A stretch of 64,000 bases of DNA, from contig DHER01000087.1 in NCBI GenBank assembly GCA_002399975.1, positions 82,517-146,516 on the forward strand, in the 5' to 3' direction. The notes below the pieces were generated by a model. The model was not told where the DNA came from. It ran no database searches and saw only the letters and a list, made by a program, of their open reading frames with translations. Of the stretch, positions 1 through 9,034 are shown in pieces (the stretch's first letter is position 1; each line of letters opens with the position of its first letter). Made by a program: the position numbers and the translations under genes. The stretch is from Firmicutes bacterium UBA4845. Its GTDB lineage: Bacteria; Bacillota; Clostridia; Tissierellales; Sedimentibacteraceae.

Positions 1-144
1 TTCAGTTACACCATTCACCTTTACAAATCCTTCAATTATTATGTTTTTTGCCATACCTCCCCCTTCAACTGCATTTGCAAATTTCAACAGCTGGTCAAGC
101 TTAATAAATTCTGTATTAATATTTATTTTCCCCATGATTATCAT
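1..144 (-). CDS. yaaA: S4-domain RNA-binding protein YaaA (RlbA), N-terminal part, cut by window edge
   Basis: The reading frame runs from an ATG at 144 (or an in-frame ATG at 135) to the window edge, 48 codons. The visible part reads like the YaaA family that sits between dnaN and recF in Firmicutes: an INTEFIKLDQLLKF segment followed by GGGMAK and a VNG turn, the hallmark of the small S4 fold that binds structured RNA. AAGGAG lies at about 148-153, close to the first ATG and 12 bases from the second, so the start is undecided. It is downstream of dnaN on the same strand with an 84-base gap, probably one operon that would continue into recF outside the window. Family assignment rests on synteny plus motif. 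Confidence 0.8.
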   Translation of the reverse strand, partial: MIIMGKININTEFIKLDQLLKFANAVEGGGMAKNIIIEGFVKVNGVTE

Positions 145-228
145 TTGCTCCTTTTCTTATAAGAATGCTTTTAATTCTTTTATTTAGTATTATAAAAATT
201 CCGGTACAAGCAAATTTATAAATCACTG

Positions 229-1332
229 CTAACCTATTCTTACAGGAAGAATCATATATATATAATCTTCCTTGCCTTCTTCATTTATAAAACAAGGATT
301 ATTTTTACCCATTAGTTTAAATACTATTTTTTCACAGTCTATTGACTTTAAAAAATCCAACAGGTATTTTGAATTGAATCCAATTTTCAAATCTTCTCCT
401 TCTTTTTCAACAAATATATTTTCTTCTACATTCCCATATTCAGAAGAAGAATTGATCTTCATATTGCTGCCATTTATATCTAAAACAATTAAATTATTTT
501 TATCGTCTCTTGCAAGGAGAGATGCTCTTTCGACGCTATTTCTTATATCTTCTGTAAGCACCTTTATTTGAGTTACATAAGTATCTTTTATTATTCCTTC
601 GTAGTCAAAGAATTTTCCCTCTAATAGATTAGAAATAATAATTGTATTTTTCAGCTTAAACAATATATGGCTTTCTGATACAGTTACTTCAACAGTTTCT
701 TTATTTTCTTCGATTATTTTTAAAATTTCTAACATAGCCTTTGAAGGAACAATAACTGAAAAATTCATACTGCAGTCTATTGGTTCTGTTTTAACAGCCA
801 TCCTATATCCGTCTAAAGCAACAACGGTGCAAGTATTATTTTTTATTTCAATAAGACATCCTGTAAATATAGGTTTTATATTTTCCTGTGCTGCTGCAAA
901 ATAGGTGTATTTTATTAAGTTTTTTAATGATTCAGATTTAATTGTAAAAGAATTACCCTCATTAACAAAAGTATTGTCAGGATATTCTTCAGCTGAATTG
1001 CCCAATATATTAATTTCCGAATTTAAACATTTTATCCCTATATTGTTATTATTCCCAATAGTTTCTATATATGCATAAGTATTAGTAGGAAGTTTCCTTA
1101 CAAAATCACCTATTAGCCTAGCTTGGACTACAATTGAACCTTCTTCTTCAACATTACATGGAGAATATGTTTTTATACCCAAATCTAAATCTGTTGCTGT
1201 CATTATCAGCATTTGGTCTTTAGCTTCAATTAATATACCTGATAAAATAGGAAGAGGTGTTCTTGAGGATACTGCTCTTTGAACAATATTTATGCTTTTA
1301 TTAAGTTCATTTTGATTTATTTTTACCTTCAT
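229..1332 (-). CDS. dnaN: DNA polymerase III beta subunit (sliding clamp)
   Basis: 367 residues, the usual length of a bacterial beta clamp with three similar domains of about 120 residues each. The protein starts MKVKINQNELNKSINIVQRA with the conserved SSRTPLPILSGI stretch near residue 22 and ends with the family-typical MILPVRIG. The clamp encircles DNA and tethers PolC/DnaE, MutS/L and DnaA-regulating factors to the template. The ATG at 1332 has AAAAAAGGAG upstream. It follows dnaA on the same strand after a 260-base spacer, the universal dnaA-dnaN order. Confidence 0.98.
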   Translation of the reverse strand: MKVKINQNELNKSINIVQRAVSSRTPLPILSGILIEAKDQMLIMTATDLDLGIKTYSPCNVEEEGSIVVQARLIGDFVRKLPTNTYAYIETIGNNNNIGIKCLNSEINILGNSAEEYPDNTFVNEGNSFTIKSESLKNLIKYTYFAAAQENIKPIFTGCLIEIKNNTCTVVALDGYRMAVKTEPIDCSMNFSVIVPSKAMLEILKIIEENKETVEVTVSESHILFKLKNTIIISNLLEGKFFDYEGIIKDTYVTQIKVLTEDIRNSVERASLLARDDKNNLIVLDINGSNMKINSSSEYGNVEENIFVEKEGEDLKIGFNSKYLLDFLKSIDCEKIVFKLMGKNNPCFINEEGKEDYIYMILPVRIG

Positions 1333-1592
1333 TTTTTTCTCCTTTTTTATATGAATGTGTATAAGTTAGAGGTATGAATTCAGTAAAGAAATATATAAAT
1401 TATATTAGTAATAATAGTAGTATGTGTTAATTTGTTGAAAAGTCATAATCATATTGATTTTCGAGTGATTAAAAAAATTTATAGATGTTGATAGTTTATA
1501 GAAAAATAAAACTTATTAACAAGTGGCAACTTTTCATTAACACATGTCCACTTTTTGTCAACATCCTTAATGTTATTAATTATATTACTATT
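1333..1592. other. dnaA-dnaN spacer, AT-rich with degenerate DnaA-box-like motifs
   Basis: 260 bases without a gene. Several TTAACA/TGTTAA motifs and two GTGGCA/TGTCCAC-like nonamers (near 1518 and 1545) resemble degenerate DnaA boxes, as is common in the bipartite origins of Firmicutes where boxes lie on both sides of dnaA. No perfect TTATCCACA is present. It probably also carries the dnaN promoter; I could not assign one with confidence. Confidence 0.4.
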
Positions 1593-2927
1593 TTAATTAT
1601 TAAGCATGGAAATTAAATCATCTACGTTTTTCTTTGCATCCAGGCTGTTTTCCATGTCATTTTTTATTTTGTTAAATGCATGAAGTACTGTGGAATGATC
1701 TCTTCCCCCGAATTCATCGCCTATTTTCGGAAGGGAACAATCTGTTAGTTTTCTCGCTATATACATTGCGATCTGCCTGGGATATGCAATATTTTTGGTT
1801 TTTCTTTTAGAGATCAAATCATCAACGGTGATATTGTAGTAATTAGCCACAACTTCTTTTATATCGTTAATTGTAATTTTCTTGTTGTTAGATATTAAAT
1901 TTTTCAATGCTTCTTGTGCCAGTTCGAGTGTTACTTCCTTTTTGTTGGTGAGGGAGGCGTAAGCATAGATTCTAATAAGGGCACCCTCAAGTTTTCTTAT
2001 GTTTGATTGTATGTTTTGAGCCATATATGCTATTACATCATCAGGTACGTTATAATTTTCAGCTTCTGCCTTTTTTCTAAGGATGGCGGTCCTTGTTTCA
2101 TAATCTGGAGGCTGAATATCAGCAATGAGACCCCATTCAAAACGTGAACGAAGTCTGTCCTCAAGAGTTGGTATTTCACTTGGGGGATTATCACTTGAAA
2201 CAATTATCTGTTTGTTTGCTTCGTGCAGAGCGTTGAATGTATGAAAAAATTCTTCCTGAGTACTTTCTTTTCCTGCAATAAATTGTATATCGTCAACAAG
2301 GAGAACATCAGCTTTTCTGTAGGTATTTCTGAATTCTTCATTTGTACCGTCTTTAATAGAATTAATAAGGTCATTTGTAAATTTTTCGCTGGTTACGTAC
2401 AATACATAAGCATCTGGATTGTTTTCAAGTATGTAATGACCGATGGCATTCATTAAATGTGTTTTTCCAAGACCTACTCCGCCATATAAAAATAAAGGAT
2501 TATAAGTGGTTGACGGTGCTTCTGCCACAGCTAATGAAGCCGCATGGGCAAACCTGTTGCTGTTTCCTATAATAAAATTATCAAATCTATACTTAGGGTT
2601 TAACTTTCCTCTGTTACTGTTGGAGTCATATTCGGTGCTGTTTTTTAAATTATTTTTTTTTGTTCTTTCTTTTTCAATATTTTCTCCAGGTACTGTAAAA
2701 ATAAGGTCAGTATCTTTTTTTAAAACATAGCTAAATGCATTTTTAAGAAAATTATAATGTCGTTTTTTAAGAGTGTTTTTCAAAAATTCGTCTGCTGTTT
2801 CCAAATAAATGGTATTATTTTTATAAGCAACTATTTTAAGAGGCTTGAACCACGTGTTGAAGCTGACCTGATTTGTATCTTCCCTAACTATTTCAAGTAC
2901 TTCATTCCATAATTCTTCGAAATTCAT
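1593..2927 (-). CDS. dnaA: Chromosomal replication initiator protein DnaA
   Basis: 444 residues. Domain I (residues 1-80) starts MNFEELWNEVLEIVRE. A short variable linker follows, then the AAA+ domain with Walker A GGVGLGKT (149-156) and Walker B LLVDDIQF (209-216). Domain IV ends with the DnaA signature GDEFGGRDHSTVLHA (about 403-417), whose DHSTV contacts the DnaA box. ATP-DnaA binds the boxes in the adjacent oriC and opens the unwinding element. The ATG at 2927 is preceded by GGAGGATGTT. It is transcribed away from oriC. Confidence 0.99.
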   Translation of the reverse strand: MNFEELWNEVLEIVREDTNQVSFNTWFKPLKIVAYKNNTIYLETADEFLKNTLKKRHYNFLKNAFSYVLKKDTDLIFTVPGENIEKERTKKNNLKNSTEYDSNSNRGKLNPKYRFDNFIIGNSNRFAHAASLAVAEAPSTTYNPLFLYGGVGLGKTHLMNAIGHYILENNPDAYVLYVTSEKFTNDLINSIKDGTNEEFRNTYRKADVLLVDDIQFIAGKESTQEEFFHTFNALHEANKQIIVSSDNPPSEIPTLEDRLRSRFEWGLIADIQPPDYETRTAILRKKAEAENYNVPDDVIAYMAQNIQSNIRKLEGALIRIYAYASLTNKKEVTLELAQEALKNLISNNKKITINDIKEVVANYYNITVDDLISKRKTKNIAYPRQIAMYIARKLTDCSLPKIGDEFGGRDHSTVLHAFNKIKNDMENSLDAKKNVDDLISMLNN

Positions 2928-3105
2928 AACATCCTCCGTTTATTGATAAATAAATTAACATTTTGTTAATAGATCTCCATGTTTTTTTAAAATATTAAGT
3001 TATTAACTGATTGTTAATAAAACATGTAACAATTGATAAATTTGATTAATCAATATTTTTAAAGGATTATTAACAAGTTGTCCATGGATTAATCAAATAA
3101 AAAAG

Positions 3106-3114
3106 TTATCCACA
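3106..3114 (+). promoter_or_regulatory. DnaA box (perfect TTATCCACA)
   Basis: Exact match to the consensus DnaA-binding nonamer, in the dnaA-rpmH gap. Confidence 0.85.
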
Positions 3115-3137
3115 GACATATAACATAGTAACATTTT

Positions 3138-3146
3138 TTATCCACA
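3138..3146 (+). promoter_or_regulatory. DnaA box (perfect TTATCCACA)
   Basis: Second exact consensus nonamer, same orientation as the one at 3106 and about three helical turns away. Confidence 0.85.
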
Positions 3147-3282
3147 ATTTCAATTTTAATTTTAAATTTATAAAAAATAATTGCAATATTTAATAGAATG
3201 TAGTATATTACAATAGCATGGAAACTTATAATTCAATTGCAGTCGTCATATGATGATTTTTGTAATAATTAGATATTCATTA

Positions 3283-3311
3283 TTGACATAGGAATTTAGA
3301 AATATTATAAT
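3283..3311 (+). promoter_or_regulatory. Consensus sigma-A promoter for rpmH
   Basis: TTGACA at 3283-3288 and TATAAT at 3306-3311 with a 17-base spacer: a perfect vegetative promoter about 60 bases before the rpmH start, as expected for a highly expressed ribosomal protein gene. Confidence 0.9.
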
Positions 3312-3371
3312 TTAAAAATGTGAAAATTAAGATATTGATATATATATCTGCAATACAAGGAGGTGTTTTTA

Positions 3372-3506
3372 ATGAAAAGGACTTATCAGCCAAAAAGAAG
3401 GCAGAGAAGCAGGGAACATGGATTTTTAAAAAGAATGAGTACAAAATCAGGAAGAAATATTTTAAAGAGAAGAAGGGCAAAAGGTAGGAAAAAGTTGTCA
3501 GCATAA
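3372..3506 (+). CDS. rpmH: 50S ribosomal protein L34
   Basis: 44 residues starting MKRTYQPKRRQRSREHGF, followed by the KRMSTKSGRNILKRRRAKGR core of bacterial L34. This small, strongly basic protein of the large ribosomal subunit binds 23S rRNA. AAGGAGGTG at 3357-3365 is a near-perfect ribosome binding site seven bases before the ATG. It is the first gene of the rpmH-rnpA-yidD-yidC-khpB group and lies directly downstream of oriC. Confidence 0.98.
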   Translation: MKRTYQPKRRQRSREHGFLKRMSTKSGRNILKRRRAKGRKKLSA

Positions 3507-3527
3507 GGCCGCATTTGTGGCCTTTTA
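3505..3527 (+). terminator. Hairpin after rpmH (attenuating terminator)
   Basis: AAGGCC and GGCCTT arms (3505-3510 and 3519-3524) close an 8-base loop and run into TTTT. It overlaps the rpmH stop codon. Because rnpA follows in the same direction only 35 bases on, it probably reduces rather than stops transcription, giving more L34 than RnpA. Confidence 0.65.
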
Positions 3528-3559
3528 TTCAAATTAAAAGCATAACCTGAGGAAATATA

Positions 3560-3898
3560 ATGATAATAATTAAAAGTAATAGTGAATATAGGTCGGTTTA
3601 TAATTGCAATAATTCAATTTCTGATTATAATCTTGTTTTATTTGTAAAAAAAAACAGATTAGGATATAACAGGTTTGGTTTTACAGCTGCAAAAAAAATG
3701 AAAAAAGCTGTGTCAAGAAATGTCATAAGAAGAAGACTCAAAGAAATAGTCAGATTAAATGAGTATAATTTTAAGGAAGGTTACGATATTGTCATTATGG
3801 CCAGAGTTAATGCAGAAAGGTCCAATTACAAAGGTCTTGAAAAGTCATTTAATAAATTAATGAAGAATAAAAAATTATTGAAAGGTGATTTGAAATAA
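3560..3898 (+). CDS. rnpA: Ribonuclease P protein component
   Basis: 112 residues. The RNR motif of the family is visible as SRNVIRRRLKE (52-62), preceded by FGFTAAKKMKKA, the substrate-facing strand and helix. RnpA binds the catalytic RNA of RNase P and helps it remove 5' leaders from tRNA precursors. The ATG at 3560 has TGAGGAAA upstream. The stop codon overlaps the presumed start of yidD by four bases, so the two are probably translationally coupled. Confidence 0.95.
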   Translation: MIIIKSNSEYRSVYNCNNSISDYNLVLFVKKNRLGYNRFGFTAAKKMKKAVSRNVIRRRLKEIVRLNEYNFKEGYDIVIMARVNAERSNYKGLEKSFNKLMKNKKLLKGDLK

Positions 3899-4104
3899 GC
3901 AGGCTGTTTATTTTATTAATACGAATTTATCAGAAGTTTTCTTCAAGTTTCGGAATTAGGCATTGTAGATTCTATCCAACTTGTTCGCAATATTTTATCG
4001 AAGCATTACAAAAATACGGTTTCTTTAAAGGTTCGTATTTAGGTATCCGAAGAATACTTAAATGTAATCCCTTCAACCCCGGAGGGTATGACCCTTTGAA
4101 ATAA
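3895..4104 (+). CDS. yidD: Membrane protein insertion efficiency factor YidD, with a non-standard start codon
   Basis: The frame reads SRLFILLIRIYQKF, then CRFYPTCSQYFIEAL and NPFNPGGYDP, which are the three conserved blocks of YidD (about 70 residues; here 69). YidD is a small amphipathic membrane-associated protein that aids YidC/Sec insertion. There is an in-frame TGA at 3886-3888 and no ATG, GTG or TTG between it and the conserved N-terminus. The codon where Met is expected is ATA (3895-3897), seven bases after AAGGTGA and overlapping the rnpA stop. Initiation at ATA, or at CTG 3904, with coupling to rnpA is my inference; the gene identity itself is clear. Confidence 0.85.
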   Translation: MSRLFILLIRIYQKFSSSFGIRHCRFYPTCSQYFIEALQKYGFFKGSYLGIRRILKCNPFNPGGYDPLK

Positions 4105-4118
4105 TACGGAGGATAATA

Positions 4119-4937
4119 ATGAATTTAGATTTTATAGCAAAACCTATGGGTATGCTTGTTAAACTGTTATATAATATGGTGTCAACATTGGATACTGAAT
4201 ATATTTCTGCATACGCGATTGCAATAATATTGTCAACAATAATATTTAAGTTGATAATGATGCCATTTACTTTAAAGCAATCAAAATCAATGAAAAAATT
4301 ACAGGATTTAAATCCAAAAATGCAGGAACTTCAAAAGAAATATAGCAAAGACCCTCAAACATTGCAAAGAAAGCAGATGGAATTATATAAAGAAGCCAAC
4401 TACAGCCCATTTAGCGGATGCTTGCCTATGTTGTTACAATTTCCAATACTTATATCATTTTTTTATGTAATTCAACAGCCTGTTAAATACGTTTTTCAAG
4501 ATCAAGTATTTTTTGATTCCATGAATAAAACTTTTTTATGGATTAAAGATCTTGGTTTTACAGAAAATCATATATTTGTTGCGGAGGATCTTGCTAAGGG
4601 TGTAAATGAAGCTATGATAAATGTAGTAAATGGTCTTTCTATGGGAGGAGTATCTCTTCCTTTTATAGGATCTGCATTTCCTATATTGGCTGCAATTTCT
4701 GCATTTACAACATATTTGACAAGCAAAATGACATCTGCTTCACAGCCGTCAATGGGTGAGCAACAGGAAGCAACTCAAAAATCAATGAATATGATGATGC
4801 CTTTGATGATATTTATATTTGGTATTCAATTCCCGGCAGGATTAGGGTTATATTGGGTCATTTCTAATATATTTCAATTATTGCAACAATATATTATAAT
4901 GAATTCGTCCAAAAATTCTAAGGAGGAATTAAAATAG
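4119..4937 (+). CDS. yidC: Membrane protein insertase YidC (Oxa1 family)
   Basis: 272 residues, the short Gram-positive form. A first membrane segment at about 28-50 is followed by the cytoplasmic helical hairpin QSKSMKKLQDLNPKMQELQK. Further membrane segments include LPMLLQFPILISFFYVI and a C-terminal MMPLMIFIFGIQFPAGLGLYW. YidC inserts and folds membrane proteins alone or with SecYEG. No lipobox is evident. ACGGAGG lies before the ATG at 4119. The stop codon abuts the ATG of khpB. Confidence 0.95.
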   Translation: MNLDFIAKPMGMLVKLLYNMVSTLDTEYISAYAIAIILSTIIFKLIMMPFTLKQSKSMKKLQDLNPKMQELQKKYSKDPQTLQRKQMELYKEANYSPFSGCLPMLLQFPILISFFYVIQQPVKYVFQDQVFFDSMNKTFLWIKDLGFTENHIFVAEDLAKGVNEAMINVVNGLSMGGVSLPFIGSAFPILAAISAFTTYLTSKMTSASQPSMGEQQEATQKSMNMMMPLMIFIFGIQFPAGLGLYWVISNIFQLLQQYIIMNSSKNSKEELK

Positions 4938-5564
4938 ATGAAAGATGTAACTATTGAAAGAGCTACTGTTGACGAAGCCGTTAAAGCAGCATTGGAAGAA
5001 CTAAAAGTGGAGAAAGAAGAAGTGACGGTTGATGTAATTAGTGAGCCGTCCAAAGGTTTGTTTGGATTAATCGGAAATAAAAATGCAAAAGTTAAGGTAA
5101 CGGTTACAAATGGTCCGGAAGAAAAAACAAAAGAATTTTTTGAAATTTTGCTAAAAAAGATGGATATAGATGCTGAATATGAAGTGGATTTTTCTGACGG
5201 CGTGTTAAAGGTTGATATAGTTAAAATTTGTGAAGACGATAAGGGAATAATCATAGGAAAAAGAGGCAGGAATTTAGATGAAATTCAATTTCTATTGAAC
5301 TTGATAGTAAACAAAGGAAGAGAGAATTACGTAAGAGTAATTTTTAATGTTGAAGACTACAGGGCAAGGAGAGAGGAAACATTAAAAAAGCTTGCAAAGA
5401 AAATGGCTGATAAATGCAGGTATTATAGGCATAAAATTAGACTTGAGCCTATGAATCCCTATGAAAGAAGAATTATACATTCTGCTTTGCAGGAAGAAAA
5501 TGATATTATGACATATTCTGAAGGTGAGGAACCGTATAGAAAGGTTGTAATAGATTTAAAATAA
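4938..5564 (+). CDS. khpB: RNA-binding protein KhpB/Jag (EloR)
   Basis: 208 residues with the three expected parts. An N-terminal Jag domain (1-55) contains EPSKGLFGLIG. The type II KH domain carries the GKRG loop (107-110) and LDEIQFLLN. A C-terminal R3H domain includes NPYERRIIHSAL and GEEPYRKVVI. KhpB pairs with KhpA to bind RNA and affects cell elongation and division. AAGGAGG at 4919-4925, inside the end of yidC, serves the ATG that follows the yidC stop directly. A strong terminator follows. Confidence 0.95.
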   Translation: MKDVTIERATVDEAVKAALEELKVEKEEVTVDVISEPSKGLFGLIGNKNAKVKVTVTNGPEEKTKEFFEILLKKMDIDAEYEVDFSDGVLKVDIVKICEDDKGIIIGKRGRNLDEIQFLLNLIVNKGRENYVRVIFNVEDYRARREETLKKLAKKMADKCRYYRHKIRLEPMNPYERRIIHSALQEENDIMTYSEGEEPYRKVVIDLK

Positions 5565-5587
5565 TATTGAAAATAATGCTGTAGGTT

Positions 5588-5616
5588 ATAACCCGGAAAA
5601 CCGGGTTATATTTTTT
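5588..5616 (+). terminator. Rho-independent terminator after khpB
   Basis: A perfect stem ATAACCCGG/CCGGGTTAT with an AAAA loop (5588-5609), followed by TTTTTT. It ends the rpmH-khpB transcription group. Confidence 0.9.
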
Positions 5617-5719
5617 AAAATAATAAATAGAGCATATAATTTAAAACTCTGTAAATTGCTATGTACATTTAATAAAAATTAATGTAGAATATATATGATT
5701 AGAAAGTAGCGGTGGTAAG

Positions 5720-7093
5720 ATGAGTACTGAAACAATAGCTGCAATTGCTACTCTTTTAGGCAATGCAGGTATTAATATAGTAAGAATAAGCGGTGATAAT
5801 TCGCTAAATATTGCTAAGAAAATATTTGTAAAGAAAAACAAACAAGAAGTAGATTATTTAAAGCCAAGGTACCTTCATTATGGTTATATTGTAGATGAAG
5901 ATGGTAAAATAATTGATGAAGTACTGCTGTCATATATGAAGAAGCCAAATACTTATACAAGAGAAGATGTTATCGAAATTAACTGTCATGGAGGCATAAT
6001 TTCTGCTAGAAAGATATTAGAAATGGTTTTAAATCACGGCTGCCGGCTGGCAGAAAGAGGTGAATTTACAAAAAGGGCGTTTATTAATGGAAGAATTGAT
6101 TTGACTCAAGCAGAAGCAGTTATGGACATAATAAGTTCTAAGACCGATTCAAGTTATGAAATTTCTATGAATCACTTGGAAGGAAAGCTATCTGAAGAAA
6201 TAAATGGAATGATAAGTGAAATAACAAAAATTCTTGCGAATATAGAAGTAAATATAGATTTCCCTGAATACGACGAAGAGAAAGTAACCATAAGTCAGGT
6301 TGAAAAAATAAGTAAAAAAATGATAAAAAAAATAGATAAATTAATTAAGACTGAAAATACAGGAAAAATATTTAAAGAGGGCATTAAGACCGTAATTTTA
6401 GGTAAACCTAACGTAGGGAAATCTTCTTTCATGAATTTTATTTTAAATGAAAATCGTGCTATAGTTACTGAAGTTCCAGGCACTACAAGAGATACCATAG
6501 AAGAATATGTTAATGTTAAAGGAGTTCCTCTGAAAATAACAGATACTGCCGGTATAAGGGAAACGGGAGATAAAGTAGAAAAAATCGGAGTTGAAAAAGC
6601 CCTTCAAAAAGTAAATGAAGCTGATTTGGTTATAATGATTTTTGATACGTCAAGGAATCTTGAAGATAACGATATAAAAATATTGAATTATATTAAAGAT
6701 AAAAAAGTTCTTTATGTAAGGAATAAAATAGATTTAAAAAACAAGTTAGATTTAAGTAACTATAAAAATATTGAAAAGAAAGCTATAAATGTTTCAGTGT
6801 TAAAAAATCAAGGATTAGATGAAATAATAGATGAAATAAGCAGTATGTTTTTTGAAGGCACAATTAATGTAAGTGACGAGCTTATAATAAATAACGTACG
6901 ACACAAGGAATTGTTGAAAAGTACTAAAGACAGTTTGAATGAAGTGTTGAATTCTATTAAAAACAATATGACCGTGGATCTTGTCGAAATTGATCTGAAA
7001 CAGGCGGCACAGTATTTAGGTCTTATTGTGGGAAAGTCTGTAAGTGATGATTTGATTGATAGAATATTTAATGATTTTTGTATAGGCAAGTAG
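5720..7093 (+). CDS. mnmE: tRNA uridine-5-carboxymethylaminomethyl synthesis GTPase MnmE
   Basis: 457 residues. The N-terminal tetrahydrofolate-binding domain is followed by a helical domain interrupted by a Ras-like G domain with G1 GKPNVGKS (228-235), a switch region with GTTRD, G3 DTAG and G4 NKID. The C-terminus is CIGK, with the conserved catalytic-site cysteine. With MnmG it installs the cmnm5 group on wobble U34 of several tRNAs. The ATG at 5720 has GGTGG upstream. mnmG follows after 19 bases. Confidence 0.98.
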   Translation: MSTETIAAIATLLGNAGINIVRISGDNSLNIAKKIFVKKNKQEVDYLKPRYLHYGYIVDEDGKIIDEVLLSYMKKPNTYTREDVIEINCHGGIISARKILEMVLNHGCRLAERGEFTKRAFINGRIDLTQAEAVMDIISSKTDSSYEISMNHLEGKLSEEINGMISEITKILANIEVNIDFPEYDEEKVTISQVEKISKKMIKKIDKLIKTENTGKIFKEGIKTVILGKPNVGKSSFMNFILNENRAIVTEVPGTTRDTIEEYVNVKGVPLKITDTAGIRETGDKVEKIGVEKALQKVNEADLVIMIFDTSRNLEDNDIKILNYIKDKKVLYVRNKIDLKNKLDLSNYKNIEKKAINVSVLKNQGLDEIIDEISSMFFEGTINVSDELIINNVRHKELLKSTKDSLNEVLNSIKNNMTVDLVEIDLKQAAQYLGLIVGKSVSDDLIDRIFNDFCIGK

Positions 7094-7112
7094 AAATAGA
7101 AAGAGGAATGAA

Positions 7113-9002
7113 ATGGAAGAAAAAGTGAGAGATTTTCTTGCTGAAAGTATTGATGTGGTAGTAATCGGAGCCGGACATGCCGGATGTGAAGCTGCTCTTG
7201 CCTCAGCACGTTTGGGAATGAAGACCATAGTTATTACAATGAGCCTTGACTCAATAGCAATGATGCCGTGCAATCCTCATATTGGCGGTACGGCAAAAGG
7301 GCACTTAGTAAGGGAAATAGATGCACTTGGCGGAGAAATGGCTTTAATTATAGATAAGACTATGATACAATGTAAGATGTTAAATCGCTCCAAAGGGCCT
7401 GCAGTACATTCATTAAGAGCACAAGCTGACAAAAATAAATATCACACTGAAATGAAAAAGGCCTTGGAAGATCAGGAAAACCTGGAAATAATTCAGTCTG
7501 AAGTTACATGTCTTGAAGTGAAAGATGACAAGAGGTTTAATGTATATACAAAACATGGCGCATACTATAACGCCAAAGCAGTAATAGTGACCACAGGAAC
7601 ATATCTTAAGGGAAGGGTATATATAGGAGAATTGAATTATTCGTCAGGTCCAAACGGTTTGGCTCCTTCCAACGTGTTTTCTCAGTCATTGTTGAATTTT
7701 GGAATTGAACTAAGGAAATTTAAAACGGGTACTCCGGCAAGAATACATTCTGATTCGATTAATTATGAAGAAATGATACTTCAACCAGGAGATGAAGAAG
7801 TAATTCCGTTTTCGTTTATGAACGATAAAATAAATATTGATCAAGTTCCTTGTTATATAACGTATACAACTGAAAAAACACATTCTATAATAAGAAAAAA
7901 CTTGGATAGGTCACCTTTGTACGAAGGAGTTATTAAAAGTGTTGGACCCAGATATTGTCCTTCAATTGAAGATAAGGTAGTAAAGTTTCCTGATAAGGAA
8001 AAACATCAGCTTTTCGTTGAACCGGAAGGATTGGATACAAAAGAAATGTATATTCAGGGTATGTCCTCCTCATTGCCATACGAGGTGCAGATTCCAATGT
8101 ATAGATCAATGATAGGCTTGGAAAATGCACAGATAATGAGACCGGCTTATGCTATTGAATATGATTGTATAGATCCGACACAACTAAAATCGAATTTAGA
8201 ATTAAGGACGATTAAAAATTTATTTTTTGCAGGGCAAGTAAATGGAAGCTCTGGATATGAAGAAGCTGCGGCTCAAGGATTAATTGCGGGAATAAATGCA
8301 GCAATGAACTTAAAAAACAGAGAGCCTTTAATTTTAGACCGTTCTGAAGCATATATAGGAGTTTTAATAGATGACTTGGTAACGAAGGGAATCAATGAGC
8401 CATATCGAATGATGACATCAAGGGCTGAATATAGGCTGCTTTTACGACAAGATAATGCAGATGAGAGGCTTACCGAAAAAGGCTATAGAGTAGGTCTTGT
8501 AACAGAGGAACGTTATCAGAGATTTATAAATAAAAAACGAAAAATAAAAAATGAAATAAAAAGAATTAAAAATATAAAAATTACTCCCAAAAAAGAAGTG
8601 AATGAAACATTGGAAAACATAGGAAGTTCACCATTAAAAATGCCAATGAGTTTTTATGAACTTATGAAAAGAGTGGAGTTAAATTATGACAATATGGTGT
8701 TTTTTGATAAAGATAGACCTGAGTTGGAGAAAAAAATAAAGGATTATGTGGAGACAGTCATAAAATACGAAGGCTATATTTCAAAGCAGGTAAAACAGGT
8801 GGAACAGTTTAAAAAGCTCGAAAACAAAAGAATTCCGAAAGATATTGACTATAATGATGTTGGGAGCTTGAGGCTAGAAGCTAGGCAGAAGCTTAACAAG
8901 ATAAGACCGAGTTCATTAGGGCAGGCTTCAAGAATATCCGGCGTTTCACCTTCAGATATAAACGTGCTTTTAATTTATTTAATGACTTATAATAATAATT
9001 AA
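7113..9002 (+). CDS. mnmG: tRNA uridine-5-carboxymethylaminomethylation enzyme MnmG (GidA)
   Basis: 629 residues, the full long form. The FAD-binding Rossmann motif GAGHAG is at 19-24, followed by PCNPHIGGTAKGHLVREIDALGG, split here as PCNPHIGGTAKGH and LVREIDALGG, the GidA signature. The second signature GQVNGSSGYEEAAAQG is around residue 377. The C-terminal helical domain binds MnmE. The enzyme is FAD- and methylene-THF-dependent and partners with the preceding gene. AAGAGG precedes the ATG at 7113. Confidence 0.98.
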   Translation: MEEKVRDFLAESIDVVVIGAGHAGCEAALASARLGMKTIVITMSLDSIAMMPCNPHIGGTAKGHLVREIDALGGEMALIIDKTMIQCKMLNRSKGPAVHSLRAQADKNKYHTEMKKALEDQENLEIIQSEVTCLEVKDDKRFNVYTKHGAYYNAKAVIVTTGTYLKGRVYIGELNYSSGPNGLAPSNVFSQSLLNFGIELRKFKTGTPARIHSDSINYEEMILQPGDEEVIPFSFMNDKINIDQVPCYITYTTEKTHSIIRKNLDRSPLYEGVIKSVGPRYCPSIEDKVVKFPDKEKHQLFVEPEGLDTKEMYIQGMSSSLPYEVQIPMYRSMIGLENAQIMRPAYAIEYDCIDPTQLKSNLELRTIKNLFFAGQVNGSSGYEEAAAQGLIAGINAAMNLKNREPLILDRSEAYIGVLIDDLVTKGINEPYRMMTSRAEYRLLLRQDNADERLTEKGYRVGLVTEERYQRFINKKRKIKNEIKRIKNIKITPKKEVNETLENIGSSPLKMPMSFYELMKRVELNYDNMVFFDKDRPELEKKIKDYVETVIKYEGYISKQVKQVEQFKKLENKRIPKDIDYNDVGSLRLEARQKLNKIRPSSLGQASRISGVSPSDINVLLIYLMTYNNN

Positions 9003-9034
9003 ATAATCAATAATTAAAGCAATAGAAAAATTAA

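Larger units (their letters stand above)
2928..3371. other. oriC: Replication origin (oriC), dnaA-rpmH intergenic region
   Basis: A 444-base, very AT-rich gap between divergent dnaA and rpmH. It contains two perfect DnaA boxes TTATCCACA in the same orientation at 3106-3114 and 3138-3146, 32 bases apart. A cluster of degenerate relatives lies to the left (TTGTCCATG at 3078; several TTGTTAATA/TTATTAA motifs between 2955 and 3075). The A/T-only run around 3150-3190 is a candidate unwinding element. The dnaA-oriC-rpmH order is the classic Firmicutes origin layout. Exact unwinding position is inferred, not shown. Confidence 0.85.

Noticed and set aside
2847..2858. CACGTG core in dnaA (and one at 28877) as parS candidates
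   Set aside because: Only the six-base core fits; the flanking bases do not match the parS consensus.
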